Positions 45,223 through 56,254 of a stretch of DNA of 64,000 nucleotides are shown here, piece by piece. The translations under genes and the position numbers were made by a program. The stretch comes from Podarcis raffonei. Its lineage: Eukaryota > Chordata > Lepidosauria > Squamata > Lacertidae. The first letter of the stretch is position 1, and each line of letters starts with the position of its first letter. The notes below the pieces were generated by a model. The model did no database searches and was not told where the DNA came from. It saw only the letters and a program-made list of their open reading frames with translations. The stretch lies in assembly GCF_027172205.1 (NCBI RefSeq), contig NC_070614.1, forward strand, positions 50,656,001 to 50,720,000, in the 5' to 3' direction.

Positions 45223-45655
45223 CCGTATTTTTCGCTCTATAAGACGCACCAGACCACAAGACGCACCTAGTTTTTGGAGGAGGAAAGCAAGAAAAAAAAT
45301 ATTCTGAATCTCAGAAGCCAGAACAGCAAGAGGGATCGCTGCGCAGTGAAAGCAGCGATCCCTCTTGCTGTTCTGGCTTCTGGGATAGCTGCGCAGCCTG
45401 CATTCGCTCCATAAGACGCACACACACATTTCCCCTTACTATTTAGGAGGGAAAAAGTGAGTCTTATAGAGCCAAAAATACGGTAAAACCCATAATATAC
45501 AATATATAGAGAATATAATATAAATTTACGAGGAGGCGGAAATCTACCACCACCCCAGAAAAGGGAGGCCCCATCCAAAAACAACAACAACACATTCGAC
45601 AACATAAAACCCATAATATACAATATATAGAGAATCTAATATAAATTTACAAGGG
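45150..45655. repeat. Tandem duplication of about 115 bp, one unit holding a MITE
   Basis: Two units share CCCCATCCAAAAA, ACAACAACAC, GACAACATA and AAAACCCATAATATACAATA, TATAGAGAAT. The first is interrupted by the MITE at 45223-45483. Ends just past the HES7 stop codon, so it lies in the HES7 3' region. Confidence 0.8.
45223..45483. mobile_element. CCGTATTTTTCGCTC MITE with visible empty site
   Basis: CCGTATTTTTCGCTCTATAA to CCAAAAATACGG. The tandem copy of its flank at 45485-45650 shows the site without the insertion, proving a TA target duplication. Confidence 0.88.
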
Positions 45656-45678
45656 GGTTTTAGAGGGGAGAGGACCCT

Positions 45679-48600
45679 TCAAGGCCAGGGCCTCCATACG
45701 TTCAGCGCCTGCGGGGACTGCGGCGAGGAGTTCCGCGTTTCCGAGAGTTTGTTCTGCTGCGCCCTGCTGCAGCTACCCTGCTGGGCCGACCCCCCGAGTC
45801 GGGCCTGCAGTCCTTGGCTGGCTGGGTAGGTGGACGAAGGTGGGTGCAGGACGTAGGGGGTCCCACTGAGTGGGGGGCTGCACCCGGCGAAGACATCTGG
45901 GCTGTACCGCTGCTGCAGGTCGTAGCTGGGGGTGGGGGCGGCCGGTGGGGGCCGGTGGACTTCCCTCCGTGGGCTGGCTGTGATCTTCTCCATGCAGTGG
46001 CAGATGTGCTCCATCAGGTAGGCCTTTTTCCCCGTGCAGATGCCTGGACTGGCCCGGAGGAAGTGGGTGGCTTGGGTCAGGCACTCCCGGTAGCCGCTGT
46101 GGTACCTTTGCAGAAGGGCATCTTCCTTGTGCTTGGTCTCTGTGGTGTATGCAGCAAGAAGGGTGGAATAAAGAAAGAGAGAGAGAGAGAGAAATGACAA
46201 CAGTTTAGAGATCCGCTGGGCAACTTGCAAGCACACCTCTCAGGGTCCAGATTGGCAGGGCGGCCCCCGAAAACAGGTTATTTGGTTTCCCTTCCTTTCC
46301 TTTTTTTTTTTTTAAGAGAGAGAGAGAAATCCCAGGCCATTGGAGACCATGTTGAGGACAGAAATCACGGTTATGTAAAAGGGCCTTGAGAGATGGGGCC
46401 CAGAAATTCAGCGTTCCCCACAAACCTTCGTCTTTATGGGTTTGCTAACCCATAAACCTAGAAAGCATCTTAAAAAGCAGAGACATCACCTTGCCAACAA
46501 AGGTCCGTATGGTTAAAGCTATGGTTTTCCCAGTAGTGATGTATGGAAGTGAGAGCTGGACCATAAAGAAGGCTGATCACCAAATAATTGATGCTTTTGA
46601 ATTCTGGTGCTGGAGGAGACTCTTGAGAGTCCCATGGACTGCAAGAAGATCAAACCTCTCCATTCTTAAGGAAATCAGCCCTGAGTGCTCACTGGAAGGA
46701 CAGATCCTGAAGCTGAGGCTCCAGTACTTTGGCCACCTCATGAGAAGAGAAGACTCCCTGGAAAAAACCCTAATGTTGGGGAAAATGGAGGGCAGAAGGA
46801 GAAGGGGACGACGGAGGACGAGATGGTGGGACAGTGTTCTCAAAGCTACCAGCATGAGTTTGACCAAACTGCGGGAGACAGTGGAAGACAGGAGTGCCTG
46901 GCGTGCTCTGGTCCAGGGGGCCACGAAGAGTCGGACACGACTAAACGACTAAACGACTAAACAACAACAGGAATACAGTGGTACCTCGGGTTACGCTTCA
47001 GGTTGCATACGCTTCAGCTTACAGACTCCTCTAACCCAGAAATAGTGCTTCAGGTTAAGAACTTTGCTTCAGGATGAGAACAGAAATCGTGCTACGGCGG
47101 CAAGAGGAGGCCCCATTAGCTAAAGTGGTGCTTCAGGTTAAGAACGGACCTCCGGAACGAATTAAGTACTTAACCCGAGGCACCACTGTATGGCAAAAGG
47201 CTTTGTTGTGCCAATGGTCCATCTAGCTTAGTAGTGGCTGGCAACAGCTCTCCAGGGTTTCAAGCAATGTCTCCTCCCAGCCGTACCTGGAATTTGAACT
47301 GCATGCAAGGCGGATGTTCTGCCGCTCAGCTACAGCCCTTGCTCAACACTAAGGTCCAGCGCCGAGGGCCTTCTGGCGGTCCCCTCACTGTGAGAAGCAA
47401 AGCTACAGGGAACCAGGCAGAGGGCCTTCTCGGTAGTGGCACCCGTCCTGTGGAACGCCCTTCCATCAGATGTCAAAGAGATAAACAACTACTTGACATT
47501 TAGAAGATATCTGAAGGCAGCCCTGTTCAGGGAAGTTTTTAATGTGTGACATTTTAATGTATTTTGAATCTTTGTTGGAAGCTGCCCAGAGTGGCTGGTT
47601 AAGCCCAGCCAGATGGGCGGGGTACAAAAAATAAATTATTATTATTATCCGCACCAGAAATGTCAACTACCTTGGAGAGTGATGCGGAAGGGAGGCCCAG
47701 AGACCCATCAAAATATGCACATACATTATATAGGATTTCCAAGAGGTTTTCCCAGTGCTGGGGGCCTGTTTCCTCGTGGTAAGGTAAAGGTAAAGGCCAA
47801 CTCTGGGGTCGCGGTGCTCATCTCACTTTATTGGCAGAGGGAGCCAGCGTACAGCTTCCAGGTCACGTGGCCAGCATGACTACGGAAACGCCGTTTACCT
47901 TCCAGCCTAATATATCCTGGAGTCTGTAGTTCACCCCCCACAGAACAACAATTCCCAGCACCCTTTGCAAACTACAATTCCCAGGATTCCTTGGGGAAAA
48001 GGTGGTGCTTTAAACACCTAATGTGCAAACCTTCATTGAGTGCCAGATTTCCAAATAGGCACAGAAGGCACCGGTTTATGGGCCTTTTAGAGGTGCTGCG
48101 ACGATGGATCAAAATAATATTGATTTGATCATGGAAGAAAATTACAATCAAGCCAAGCAGAAGCTTGAAGATGATTTGCGAGGGGGCCTCTCAGATTTCG
48201 ACTGCCTAGGGGCCTCCTCAGGGCAAATTCAACTACTAGGAAGTTAAACCTGTTTCAAAAAAATTCCTGGGGAGACTGTTATTCCACACCTAAGTCCCTC
48301 GCTCCCTTTCCCGAAAAGCCTTTCCATTTCTCCGGAGGGTTGTTTTCTAAAGTTGCAACAATAATAAAAGTAAAAAAAAGTAAAAACAATAATAATAATA
48401 ATAAAACAACGATACAAGAAACGTTATACCTGATAAAGGCTGCGTCTTCAAAAACTGAACTGTTTTTTGCAAAATTTCTGCTTTTTCCACTTTGGGGTTT
48501 TTAAGTCTCTGCAGGGGGGAGAAAAAACAAGACAAAAGAAGAGGGTGGGAGAAAAAAAACGGGGAAGGAAAGTAGGGGTGAAAATAAAATATTCTTTGTT

Positions 48601-49914
48601 TGACTTGCGGGGGGCGGGTTGGGGCTTTAAAACAGGCGGTGGACATCAAGAGAGTTAGGCTTCAGCTAGCTGGGTCTCAAACTCTTGGTGAGTTAGGGAC
48701 CTGCGGAAAGACAGGCTCCAGGCCCAACCTCCACAGCCTTGCAGGATATCTTCAGGAGAAGAAAAGGCTCCGGTGTAAACCCTACACAAATCCGGAGTGG
48801 AGTCCCTAAAACTGTTGGATGGAGCCTTGTTTGCCTCCTTCCGGCAACTCCTGCAGCCAAGCTGGTGCCAAACGTCTTGCTCTGTTTTCTTTTGGACCAC
48901 ATCAGCCAAGCCGAGAGGGGGGGTCTTGTCATCTGGGCAGCTCCAGACACACACACTGCCCAGGCTTGCGCACTTCGGTGCTGCAACACAGCAGTTTGGC
49001 TTCACCCCCGGAGGCGCACTCCATTGTCTCCCCAGACAGACCAACGACGACAACAAACCAAAACCCTGCATTCACAGCACATTTCCACCCCATCCCCCTT
49101 CCCAAAGAATCCTGGGAACCATCCTTTCCCTCCCACCCATCCCTTCAGAACTACAATTCCCAGCACCCAGTACGAACTACAATTCCCAAGCTTCCTTGAG
49201 CGGGTGCTTTAAACGTGCTGCATGTAAGCAGCCGGAGAGAGGGAGAGATGGGGCCACTCCCCTTCCCCAAAAATGATGGGAACCATCGTTTCCCCCGCCG
49301 CAGAACTACAATTCCCAGCACCCAGTACGAACTACAGTTCCCAGGCTTCCTTGAGCGGGTGCTTTAAACGTGCTGCATGTAAGCAGCCCGAGAGAGGGAG
49401 TCCCTTGCCCTTACCTCGTCCTGGGTGGCTTCGAAAAGCAAGACCCGGAGCCGGTCGAGGCTTTGATTCATCCTGTCCCTGCGCCTCTTCTCCATCAGGG
49501 GCTTCAGCAGCTGCAGAGAGAGAGAGGTTGTGGGGCAGGAGGGGGAGGCCAGGCGGTGGGGAAGGAGGAGAGGCGTGGCGGGGATGGAGGCGAAGGAGGG
49601 GAAGAGGAAGGAAGAGAAGAGAGAGAGCTTTTGAAACAGAAAAGCGGATTCCCATGCCGAGAGAGGGCCCGATTCTGCTCTGAGCTCCAGCTTCTGGTGG
49701 GGGCAGAGTTGGAATGAAAAAAAAAGGGACCCCCGGAGGTCATCCATCCCAACCCCCGCTGCCAGGCAGGGAGAAGAAGCAAGCCTCTCCACCGAGAGGG
49801 GAGTTGAGAGCAGAATCTTGCCCTCGCGGGGCCCACCTGCCAGCCAGCCAGCCCGGATGCAACTGGTACCTTCTTCTCGTCTTTGCGGTCCCACTTTTGG
49901 CTAGTCATGGTCAT
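45679..49914 (-). CDS. HES7: bHLH-Orange transcriptional repressor HES7, four coding exons
   Basis: Nuclear Hairy/E(spl) repressor, oscillator of the somite segmentation clock downstream of Notch. Exons in order of translation: 49914-49870, 49510-49415, 48508-48430, 46139-45679, with phases 0, 0, 1. Product 226 aa. The basic region and helix 1 (LLKPLMEKRRRDRMNQSLDR, from residue 16) include the proline typical of HES proteins. Helix 2 has NPKVEKAEILQKTVQFLK. The Orange domain begins near HSGYRECLTQATHFL. A Pro/Ser-rich tail ends in VWRPWP, the Groucho/TLE-binding WRPW motif. HES5 has a similar plan; I choose HES7 because of the WRPWP terminus and the TMEM107/AURKB neighbourhood. An in-frame second ATG lies two codons after the first. 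Confidence 0.92.
46455..46970 (+). mobile_element. Bov-B LINE 3' fragment
   Basis: Plus strand, MPTKVRMVKAMVFPVVMYGS to KSRTRLND, ending ACTAAACAACAACAG. Lies just upstream of HES7's last exon, in intron 3. Confidence 0.92.
46976..47188. mobile_element. Tigger/pogo-like MITE
   Basis: CAGTGGTACCTCGGGTTACG to AACCCGAGGCACCACTG with TA flanks; HES7 intron 3. Confidence 0.82.
47350..47655 (+). mobile_element. L2/CR1-like LINE 3' end
   Basis: GGGCCTTCTCGGTAGTGGCA to GCTGCCCAGAGTGGCTGG, ending (ATT)n. Related tails: 22540-22655, 29190-29310, 44600-44725. Confidence 0.7.
47781..47905 (-). mobile_element. Sauria SINE fragment
   Basis: Tail half only, ending at ACGCCGTTTACCTTCC. Confidence 0.8.
48785..49045 (-). 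repeat. Unclassified dispersed repeat, copy 2
   Basis: Reverse of 14560-14870; lies in HES7 intron 2. Followed by short tandem copies of a CAGAACTACAATTCCCAGCA unit at 49147-49200 and 49300-49350. Confidence 0.55.
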
Positions 49915-49979
49915 AACTTGCAGGAGCCAAAAGGATGGAGGATGGAGGGCTTGGTCTCTCCTGCGCGCTGGACTCTTCT

Positions 49980-50075
49980 TGGCTTGTGGACCCGGGAAAG
50001 AAACACGAATCCCCTTTCTCTCTCTCTCTCCTATCCCGCTCTTCAAAGGCCCCGGGGTCCCTTTTATATCCTCCC
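49980..50075 (-). promoter_or_regulatory. HES7 core promoter with TATA box and N-box
   Basis: ATATAAAAGG on the minus strand near 50062-50071 is a good TATA box about 150 nt before the start codon. CACAAG (49982-49987, minus), an N-box of the type HES proteins use to repress their own genes, lies in the predicted 5' UTR. A TATA box with nearby self-repression sites fits a gene that must switch on and off fast. TSS near 50035 is inferred. Confidence 0.5.
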
Positions 50076-50308
50076 TTCCCGCCCCTCCCACGCCCAGCCT
50101 CCCCCGCATCCCAACATCCCCCAATTCGAAAGGAAAGTTCGCACCTTCATCCTCCCTTTGATCTCCGCGTTCCACCCTGGGAGATGGAGCGTGTCGCGCA
50201 CACTTGCAGCTCCAGCCGTTGCTAGGAGGGGGGAAAGGGAAAGTTGGGAGATTCTCCTCCACATTTCCTTATACTTTCTGAGTTGGAGAGGAGAGGAGTC
50301 CTTCTATG

Positions 50309-50785
50309 TTGTTGTTGTTGAGTCGTTTAGTCGTGTCCATCCATTCTTCTTTATGGTCCAGCTCTCACTTCCATACATCACTACTGGGAAAACTATACGG
50401 ACCTTTGTTGGCAAGGTGATGTCTCTGCTTTTTAAGATGCTGTCTAGGTTTGTCATTGCTTTTCTCCCAAGAAGCAGGCGTCTTTTATTTTCGTGGCTGC
50501 TGTCACCATCTGCAGTGATCCTGGAGGCCAAGAAAGTAAAATCTCTCACTGCCTCCATTTCTTCCCCTTCTATTTGCCAGGAGGTGATGGGACCAGTGGC
50601 CATGATCTTAGTCTTTTTTGATGTTGAGCTTCAGACCATATTTTGCACTCTCCTCTTTCACCCTCATTAAAAGGTTCTTTAATTCCTCCTCACTGTCTGC
50701 CATCAATGTTGTGCCATCTGCATATCTGAGGTGGTTGATAGATCTTTTAAATCTGACTGCTAGGGAAAACCTAGCAAGCGACCAG
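50309..50785 (-). mobile_element. Bov-B LINE fragment with internal deletion
   Basis: Minus strand. The middle of the ORF end is missing: the tail near 50310-50345 joins directly to the MYGSESWTIKK segment, then continues into EEMEAVRDFTFLASRITADG. Lies just upstream of HES7. Confidence 0.85.
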
Positions 50786-51793
50786 AAGAGGAGATGCCCA
50801 GAACCACTTTGGGGAAGTTAAAAAATAAATAATTTTAAAAATTCATTTTTCTTTTTCATTCATTACATACATCTCAATTTCTTAACATTCACTATATATT
50901 CCTCCCTCCCTCCGCACCAGGGCTTCCCCCAACTTTCGCTTCTGGTTTGTTTCTCTTTTCACCCACTTTGCTATCTCCTAACAGGAAAAAAGTTATTAAT
51001 AACATAACATCAAGCCGCAAAACATAAAAATAAAAGTAAATACACTATAATATTTCCCTATTTTCTAAACATTTTCTAATGCTAATAATGTGAATGTTTC
51101 TTTAAATCCTGCCATCGAGTCTAATCATAGCTGTCAACTTTTCCCTTTTCTTGCGAGGAATCCTATTCGGAATAAGGGAATTTCCCTTTAAAAAAAGGGA
51201 AACGTTGACAGCTATGAATCTAATATAAATGGTTCCCATTCTTTTTCAAAGTCACTGTTGTCCTTTTCTCTTTATCTGTCATTTTTGCCAGTTCTGCATA
51301 GTTCATCAACTTCTCTTTTTTCTTTTCTTTTTTGGCCAGCTCTTCTTCCAACAACGACCAGGTGATCAAGGGCCTTGAGCCGTGATATTCAAGCGTCGGA
51401 GGGGACCCCAGGGACCATCTAGTCCAACCCCCTACAATGCCGGAATCACAACTAAAGGATTCCTGGTGGACGACGACAATCCAACCGCTGTTTAAAAACC
51501 TCTAAGGCAGGAGAGTCCATTCTGAACCATGAACTCTTCGTTTTTATGACATTTTCTATTCGGAGAGTCTATTGATACACGTTACAAAGACACCGTGCGT
51601 TCTAAGTCATATTCTCTGCACACCCAATGAAATCAATGAAGGTGGTTTTGTTCAGTGGGTCTCCTCTGAGTAGGACTTCCTTCCTTCCATTGCCTTTCCT
51701 TTCCTTACATTTAGATCCCACCTCCAAGGACCCTACTGTGGTTCCCCTCTTCCCCAGTTTAATCCTGGCTAAACCAAGAGGCAGAGCTTAGAC

Positions 51794-52099
51794 CATGGGT
51801 AGCCTGGATCCGGCCCAATCGCCTTCTCAATCCGGCCCGCCGACGGTCCAGGAATCAGCGTGTTTTTACCTGAGTAGAATGTGCCATTTTACTTAAAATG
51901 CACCTCTGGGTTATTTGTGGGGCCTGCCTGGTGTTTTTACATGAGTAGAATGTGTCCTTTTATTTAAAATACATCTCTGGGTTATTTGTGGGACATAAGA
52001 ATTTGTTCTTTTTTCCCCCCTTCAAAATATAGACCGGCCCTCCACAAGGTCTGAGGGACAGTGGATCGGCCCCCTGCTGAAAAAGTTTGCCGACCCCTG
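51794..52099 (+). mobile_element. hAT-like non-autonomous element
   Basis: Same family, flanked by the exact 8-bp duplication GCTTAGAC. Confidence 0.85.
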
Positions 52100-52306
52100 G
52101 CTTAGACAACCATCTGCCAGAGGTGCTAAGGGTCGCATCCTGCCCTCAGCAAGGGACTGAGTGAGATGAGCTCCAATGTCCTTTACAACTTTGTGATTAT
52201 ATGACTCTAAAACGCATGGGCAAAACTCACCGTATTTATAGCTTTTACATCCTAGTGTCCAACACTGTAACTGTTATATGCCACACTGGTTCTCAGAAGA
52301 AACCTA

Positions 52307-52520
52307 CAGTGGTACCTCGGGTTACATACGCTTCAGGTTACAGACGCTTCAGGTTACAGACTCCGCTGACCCAGAAATAGTGCTTCAGGTTAAGAACTTT
52401 GCTTCAGGATGAGAACAGAAATCGTGCAGCGGCAGCGGGAGGCCCCATTAGCTAAAGTGGTGCTTCAGGTTAAGAACAGACCTCCGGAACAAATTAAATA
52501 CTTAACCTGAGGTACCACTG
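52307..52520. mobile_element. Tigger/pogo-like MITE
   Basis: CAGTGGTACCTCGGGTTACA to ACCTGAGGTACCACTG; ends about 70 nt from tRNA-Glu. Confidence 0.82.
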
Positions 52521-52589
52521 TATTTTCAAATATAAAGCATATATATTTGGGCAAAACCTGCACCCAGTTCGTTTTGAAGGCAAAACACA

Positions 52590-52661
52590 TTCCCTGACCG
52601 GGAATCGAACCCGGGCCGCGGCGGTGAGAGCGCCAAATCCTAACCACTAGACCACCAGGGA
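52590..52661 (-). tRNA. tRNA-Glu (anticodon CTC)
   Basis: 72 nt. Acceptor TCCCTGG pairs with TCAGGGA, discriminator A, A box TGGTCTAGTGG, anticodon loop GCTCTCA, B box GGTTCGATTCC, TTTT close downstream. One base (GGATTTGG for GGATTCGG) differs from the human gene I remember, in the D-stem/anticodon-stem junction. It stands alone 9 kb from the other tRNAs, next to a Tigger-like MITE. Confidence 0.93.
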
Positions 52662-52943
52662 GTTTGGCACCAGTGTTCAACCTGATATGTCTCACCCCAG
52701 CTGTCTTATTTGTTTTGTTTTGTTTCATTTGTTTATCTGTTTGTTTGTTTATGTTACATTGTACAATTTATATGCCCCTTTTTATAGGCAGAGCCCACCA
52801 AAGGCAGCCCATAATATTCTACAGAGCCCACAGAATAAAGCCACCTGAACCAGCCTTTTGCCGGGCAGATGAGCATGGGACTACAATTCTATGAATCTAT
52901 TCGATGAACCTCTGAAGGGCATCAGGATGGCCAAAGCTATTTC

Positions 52944-52960
52944 TATCATCTATCTATATC

Positions 52961-52994
<34 letters not shown>

Positions 52995-53001
52995 ATCTAT
53001 C

Positions 53002-53082
<81 letters not shown>

Positions 53083-53145
53083 ATCTATCTATCTATCTCT
53101 ATCATCTATCATCTATCTATCTATCTATCTATCTATATCTATCTA

Positions 53146-53197
<52 letters not shown>

Positions 53198-53210
53198 ATC
53201 TATCTATCTA
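52944..53210 (+). repeat. (TATC)n, i.e. GATA/TATC, microsatellite
   Basis: About 265 nt of TATC units with scattered ATC and TC interruptions. Apparent open frames here come only from the repeat. Confidence 0.97.
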
Positions 53211-53394
53211 TGTAAATTCTATAGCTGTAACCCAGCCCAAACTCATTATGGTAAACAGGGAGTTCAAAATAAACACACAAATAAGATGAAATTCATTCTA
53301 TGATATAGCTCTGTAGGTTGTTGGGGAATCCATTATGAAAAACCTGAGATCCTCTCTCTGGGTCAACAGCAAGAGGAGGAAGATAGAGCAAATA

Positions 53395-53619
53395 CAGTGG
53401 TACCTCAGGTTACATACGTTTCAGGTTACAGACTCCGCTAACCCAGAAATAGTGCTTCAGGTTAAGAACTTTGCTTCAGGATGAGAACAGAAATCGTGCT
53501 CCGGAGGCGCGGCAGCAGCAGGAGGCCCCATTAGCTAAAGTGGTGCTTCAGGTTAAGAGCAGTTTCAGGTTAAGAACGGACCTCTGGAACGAATTAAGTA
53601 CTTAACCCGAGGTACCACT
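53395..53619. mobile_element. Tigger/pogo-like MITE
   Basis: CAGTGGTACCTCAGGTTACA to AACCCGAGGTACCACT with TA flanks. Confidence 0.82.
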
Positions 53620-54325
53620 ATACCATTGACAGGGTCTTTTTGGTGGGGGCACCAGCATCTCTGTAAAAGCCTCAGCTGTGAAACCCCATGCTACTCGTCT
53701 CTAGGAGTTCTTGTTGCCCTCAAGTTCTGCATGTAGGCGTCTGATTGGCCTCTGTGAAAAAAGAATGTTGGACTAGGTGAGTTTTTGTCCCAAGCTAGCG
53801 TTAGGGATGGGCAAATTGGATAATTTTGTGTTGTTTCTCAGTTTCCCAATATTCTGTTTGGTTTTCCACAGAGACATATCAGATTGTGATTTTTCTTTTT
53901 CTTTTTTGAAGTCACCCTGAAATTTCACTGGCAAATCTATCCTAATATACAAATATTTGTATGACATCTTGTGTGTATTATTATTATCACCCTCAGCGAA
54001 TTTTCAGGACGACTTCAAAAAAATAAAATCACAATCTGATATGTATCTGTGGAAAACCAAACCAAAGATTTGTGCAAAGCAATTTCCCCTAATAGAAAAC
54101 ATGTTTTCTCTAATATGTGTATTTATACGCATACTTTATCCTGCTGTGTGCATTTTTGTACACGTTCCCTGGATGGAGAACTGCATTGCAAAATTCGGAG
54201 AAGTGAGAATTTCAAAAGATGGCTGTTTTTCGATTCACGGTTCTTTTCAGAAAGTGCAAATTAAGTGAGTCTGCCTTTAAATGGAAATTGAATTGAATTT
54301 ATGCCCTGCTACCATCCCACACTGG

Positions 54326-54687
54326 GACGCGGGTGGCGCTGTGGGTAAAACCTCAGCGCCTAGGACTTGCCGATCGCATGGTCGGCGGTTCGAATCCCCG
54401 CGGCGGGGTGCGCTCCCATCGTTCGGTCCCAGCTCCTGCCAACCTAGCAGTTCGAAAGCACGTCAAAGTGCAAGTAGATAAATAGGGACTGCTTACCAGC
54501 AGGAAGGTGAACAGCGTTCCGTGTGCTGCGCTGGCTCGCCAGATGCAGCTTGTCACGCTGGCCACATGACCCGGAAGTGTCTGCGGACAGCGCTGGCTCC
54601 CGGCCTATAGAGTGAGATGAGCGCACAACCCTAGAGTCTGGCAAGACTGGCCCGAACGGGCAGGGGTACCTTTACCTTTACCTTACC
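54326..54687 (+). mobile_element. Sauria SINE (diverged subfamily)
   Basis: GGGACGCGGGTGGCGCTGTG head to GGGGTACCTTTACCTTTACC tail; same subfamily as 31141-31492. Confidence 0.9.
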
Positions 54688-54689
54688 AC

Positions 54690-54990
54690 CCCACACAATC
54701 CCAGCAAGCACCCAGGATTTTTCCTGCCAGCTTCGCCAGTTCTGCAAAGTCCATCATCTTCATCTGCCAATCTTCTTTCGTCGGTCCTTCTTGTTGTTTC
54801 CGTTTTGGGGCTAAAATAATCCTTGCCACAGTTGTTGCATACGTAAACAGTCTTTTATCTTCCCCTGATATCTCTTCTCCCACTATACCCAGTAGAAAGG
54901 CTTTTGGTTTTTTAACAAAAGTATCTTTAAACACTTTCTTTAACTCATTACATACCATTTCCCAGAAAGCCTTTACCTCTTTGCAAGTCC
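54690..54990 (-). mobile_element. L1-type LINE fragment (ORF2 end)
   Basis: Minus strand TYATTVARIILAPKRKQQEG and EDWQMKMMDFAELAKLAGKI, the end of an L1 ORF2. Related decayed pieces: 51230-51370 and 57130-57400. Confidence 0.7.
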
Positions 54991-55369
54991 ACCATATAAC
55001 AACAACAAGGCCGTTTCCACTGGGACCAAAGGATTATTCAGCAGCGATGTTAACTTAAAAAGTCTGCCTGGAATGAGTCAGTTTAGATCAATAGAGGTGC
55101 CCCCCCTTTAATTTAGCTATCCCCTGGGGAAAAGTCCATTCATTTACTAATGTATAGGGCTCAATTACTGCAGGGATTATGCAGACACAGTATCTAATTT
55201 ATAGAGGCTCCCTCTCCATCATTTGGGTAACAAAGACCCCCCAGACTTGCATATTTTATCCTTCCCCCCAACCCAGCATCAAACAAGTTGAGTTGGGGAG
55301 AGGGGAACCAGCTCCCTGCCATTTATTCCAAGGTCAGGACCTCAGTTATTGTTGGTCAACAGCCTTCCA

Positions 55370-55920
55370 CTTAAATTAGTAGATCAGGCTATGACAACGA
55401 ATGCCAGTGTACTGGAAGAAGCAAAGATCACCAGTGTCAAAGCGATGATTCTTCAACATCCACTTTGCTGGACTGGTCATGTTGTGCGGGTGCCTGATGA
55501 TCGTCTTCCACAGCAACTCCTCTATTCCCAACTTAAAAATGGAAAGCGTAATGCTGGTGGTCAACAAAAGAGGTTTAAAGACTGTCTGAAGGCAAACCTA
55601 AAAAAAATGTAGTATAAACACCGACAACTGGGAAACACTGGCCTGCGAGCACTCCAGTTGGAGAACAGTCTTTACCAAAGGTGTTGTGGGCTTTGAAGAC
55701 ACTCGAACTCAGGACGCAAGGGAGAAACGTGCTAAGAGGAAGGCACGTTTGGCAAATCCACACCATGTTCAACTCCCGCCCGGAAACCAATGTCCCCACT
55801 GTGGGAGGACTTGTGGATCCAGAATTGGCCTCCACAGTCACTTATGGACTCATTGTTAAAATAGTGTTTATGGAAGACAATCTTACTCGGCTACGAGGGG
55901 TTGCCGAAGAAGAAGAATGA
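55370..55920 (+). mobile_element. Non-LTR retrotransposon ORF end with zinc-finger remnant
   Basis: KAMILQHPLCWTGHVVRVPD and RLPQQLLYSQLKNGKR, then QKRFKDCLKANLK. Further on CPHCGRTCGSRIGLHSHL appears in another frame, a C2H2-like end seen in one LINE family common in animal genomes. Decayed, clade not assigned. Confidence 0.65.
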
Positions 55921-56254
55921 TTATGGAGACATGTGCGCGCAGCCCCCTAAATCCAGTTTGCCCCCTTTTTCCTGATGCCTTTTGATAGCATGTTAGGCAC
56001 TCAGTCTAGCAGCAGGTACAGCTTTTCCTAGGGCACAGAGATGGTGAAAGCTTCACCTGCCAGATTTTCCTCCAGGGATTTCAGTGTGGGACACAGTTTT
56101 CTCTGCCTTCTCCATTTCATTTAAGAAGAGGGTGGACAGCCATCTGCCAGGGGTGCTACGGTCACATCCTGCCTTCAACAAGGGATTGGATGAAATTTAA
56201 AGTGAATTTTAAAATTTAACGAGACCATTGATCCATAAAATGAAAGCAATAACC

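Noticed and set aside
49714-50670. A 318-codon open frame on the plus strand across the HES7 promoter
   Set aside because: It is antisense to HES7 exon 1, GC-rich and low in complexity, then runs into a Bov-B fragment in the wrong strand. No domain is visible.
52891-53289. A 132-codon frame rich in IYLS repeats
   Set aside because: Produced entirely by the TATC microsatellite.
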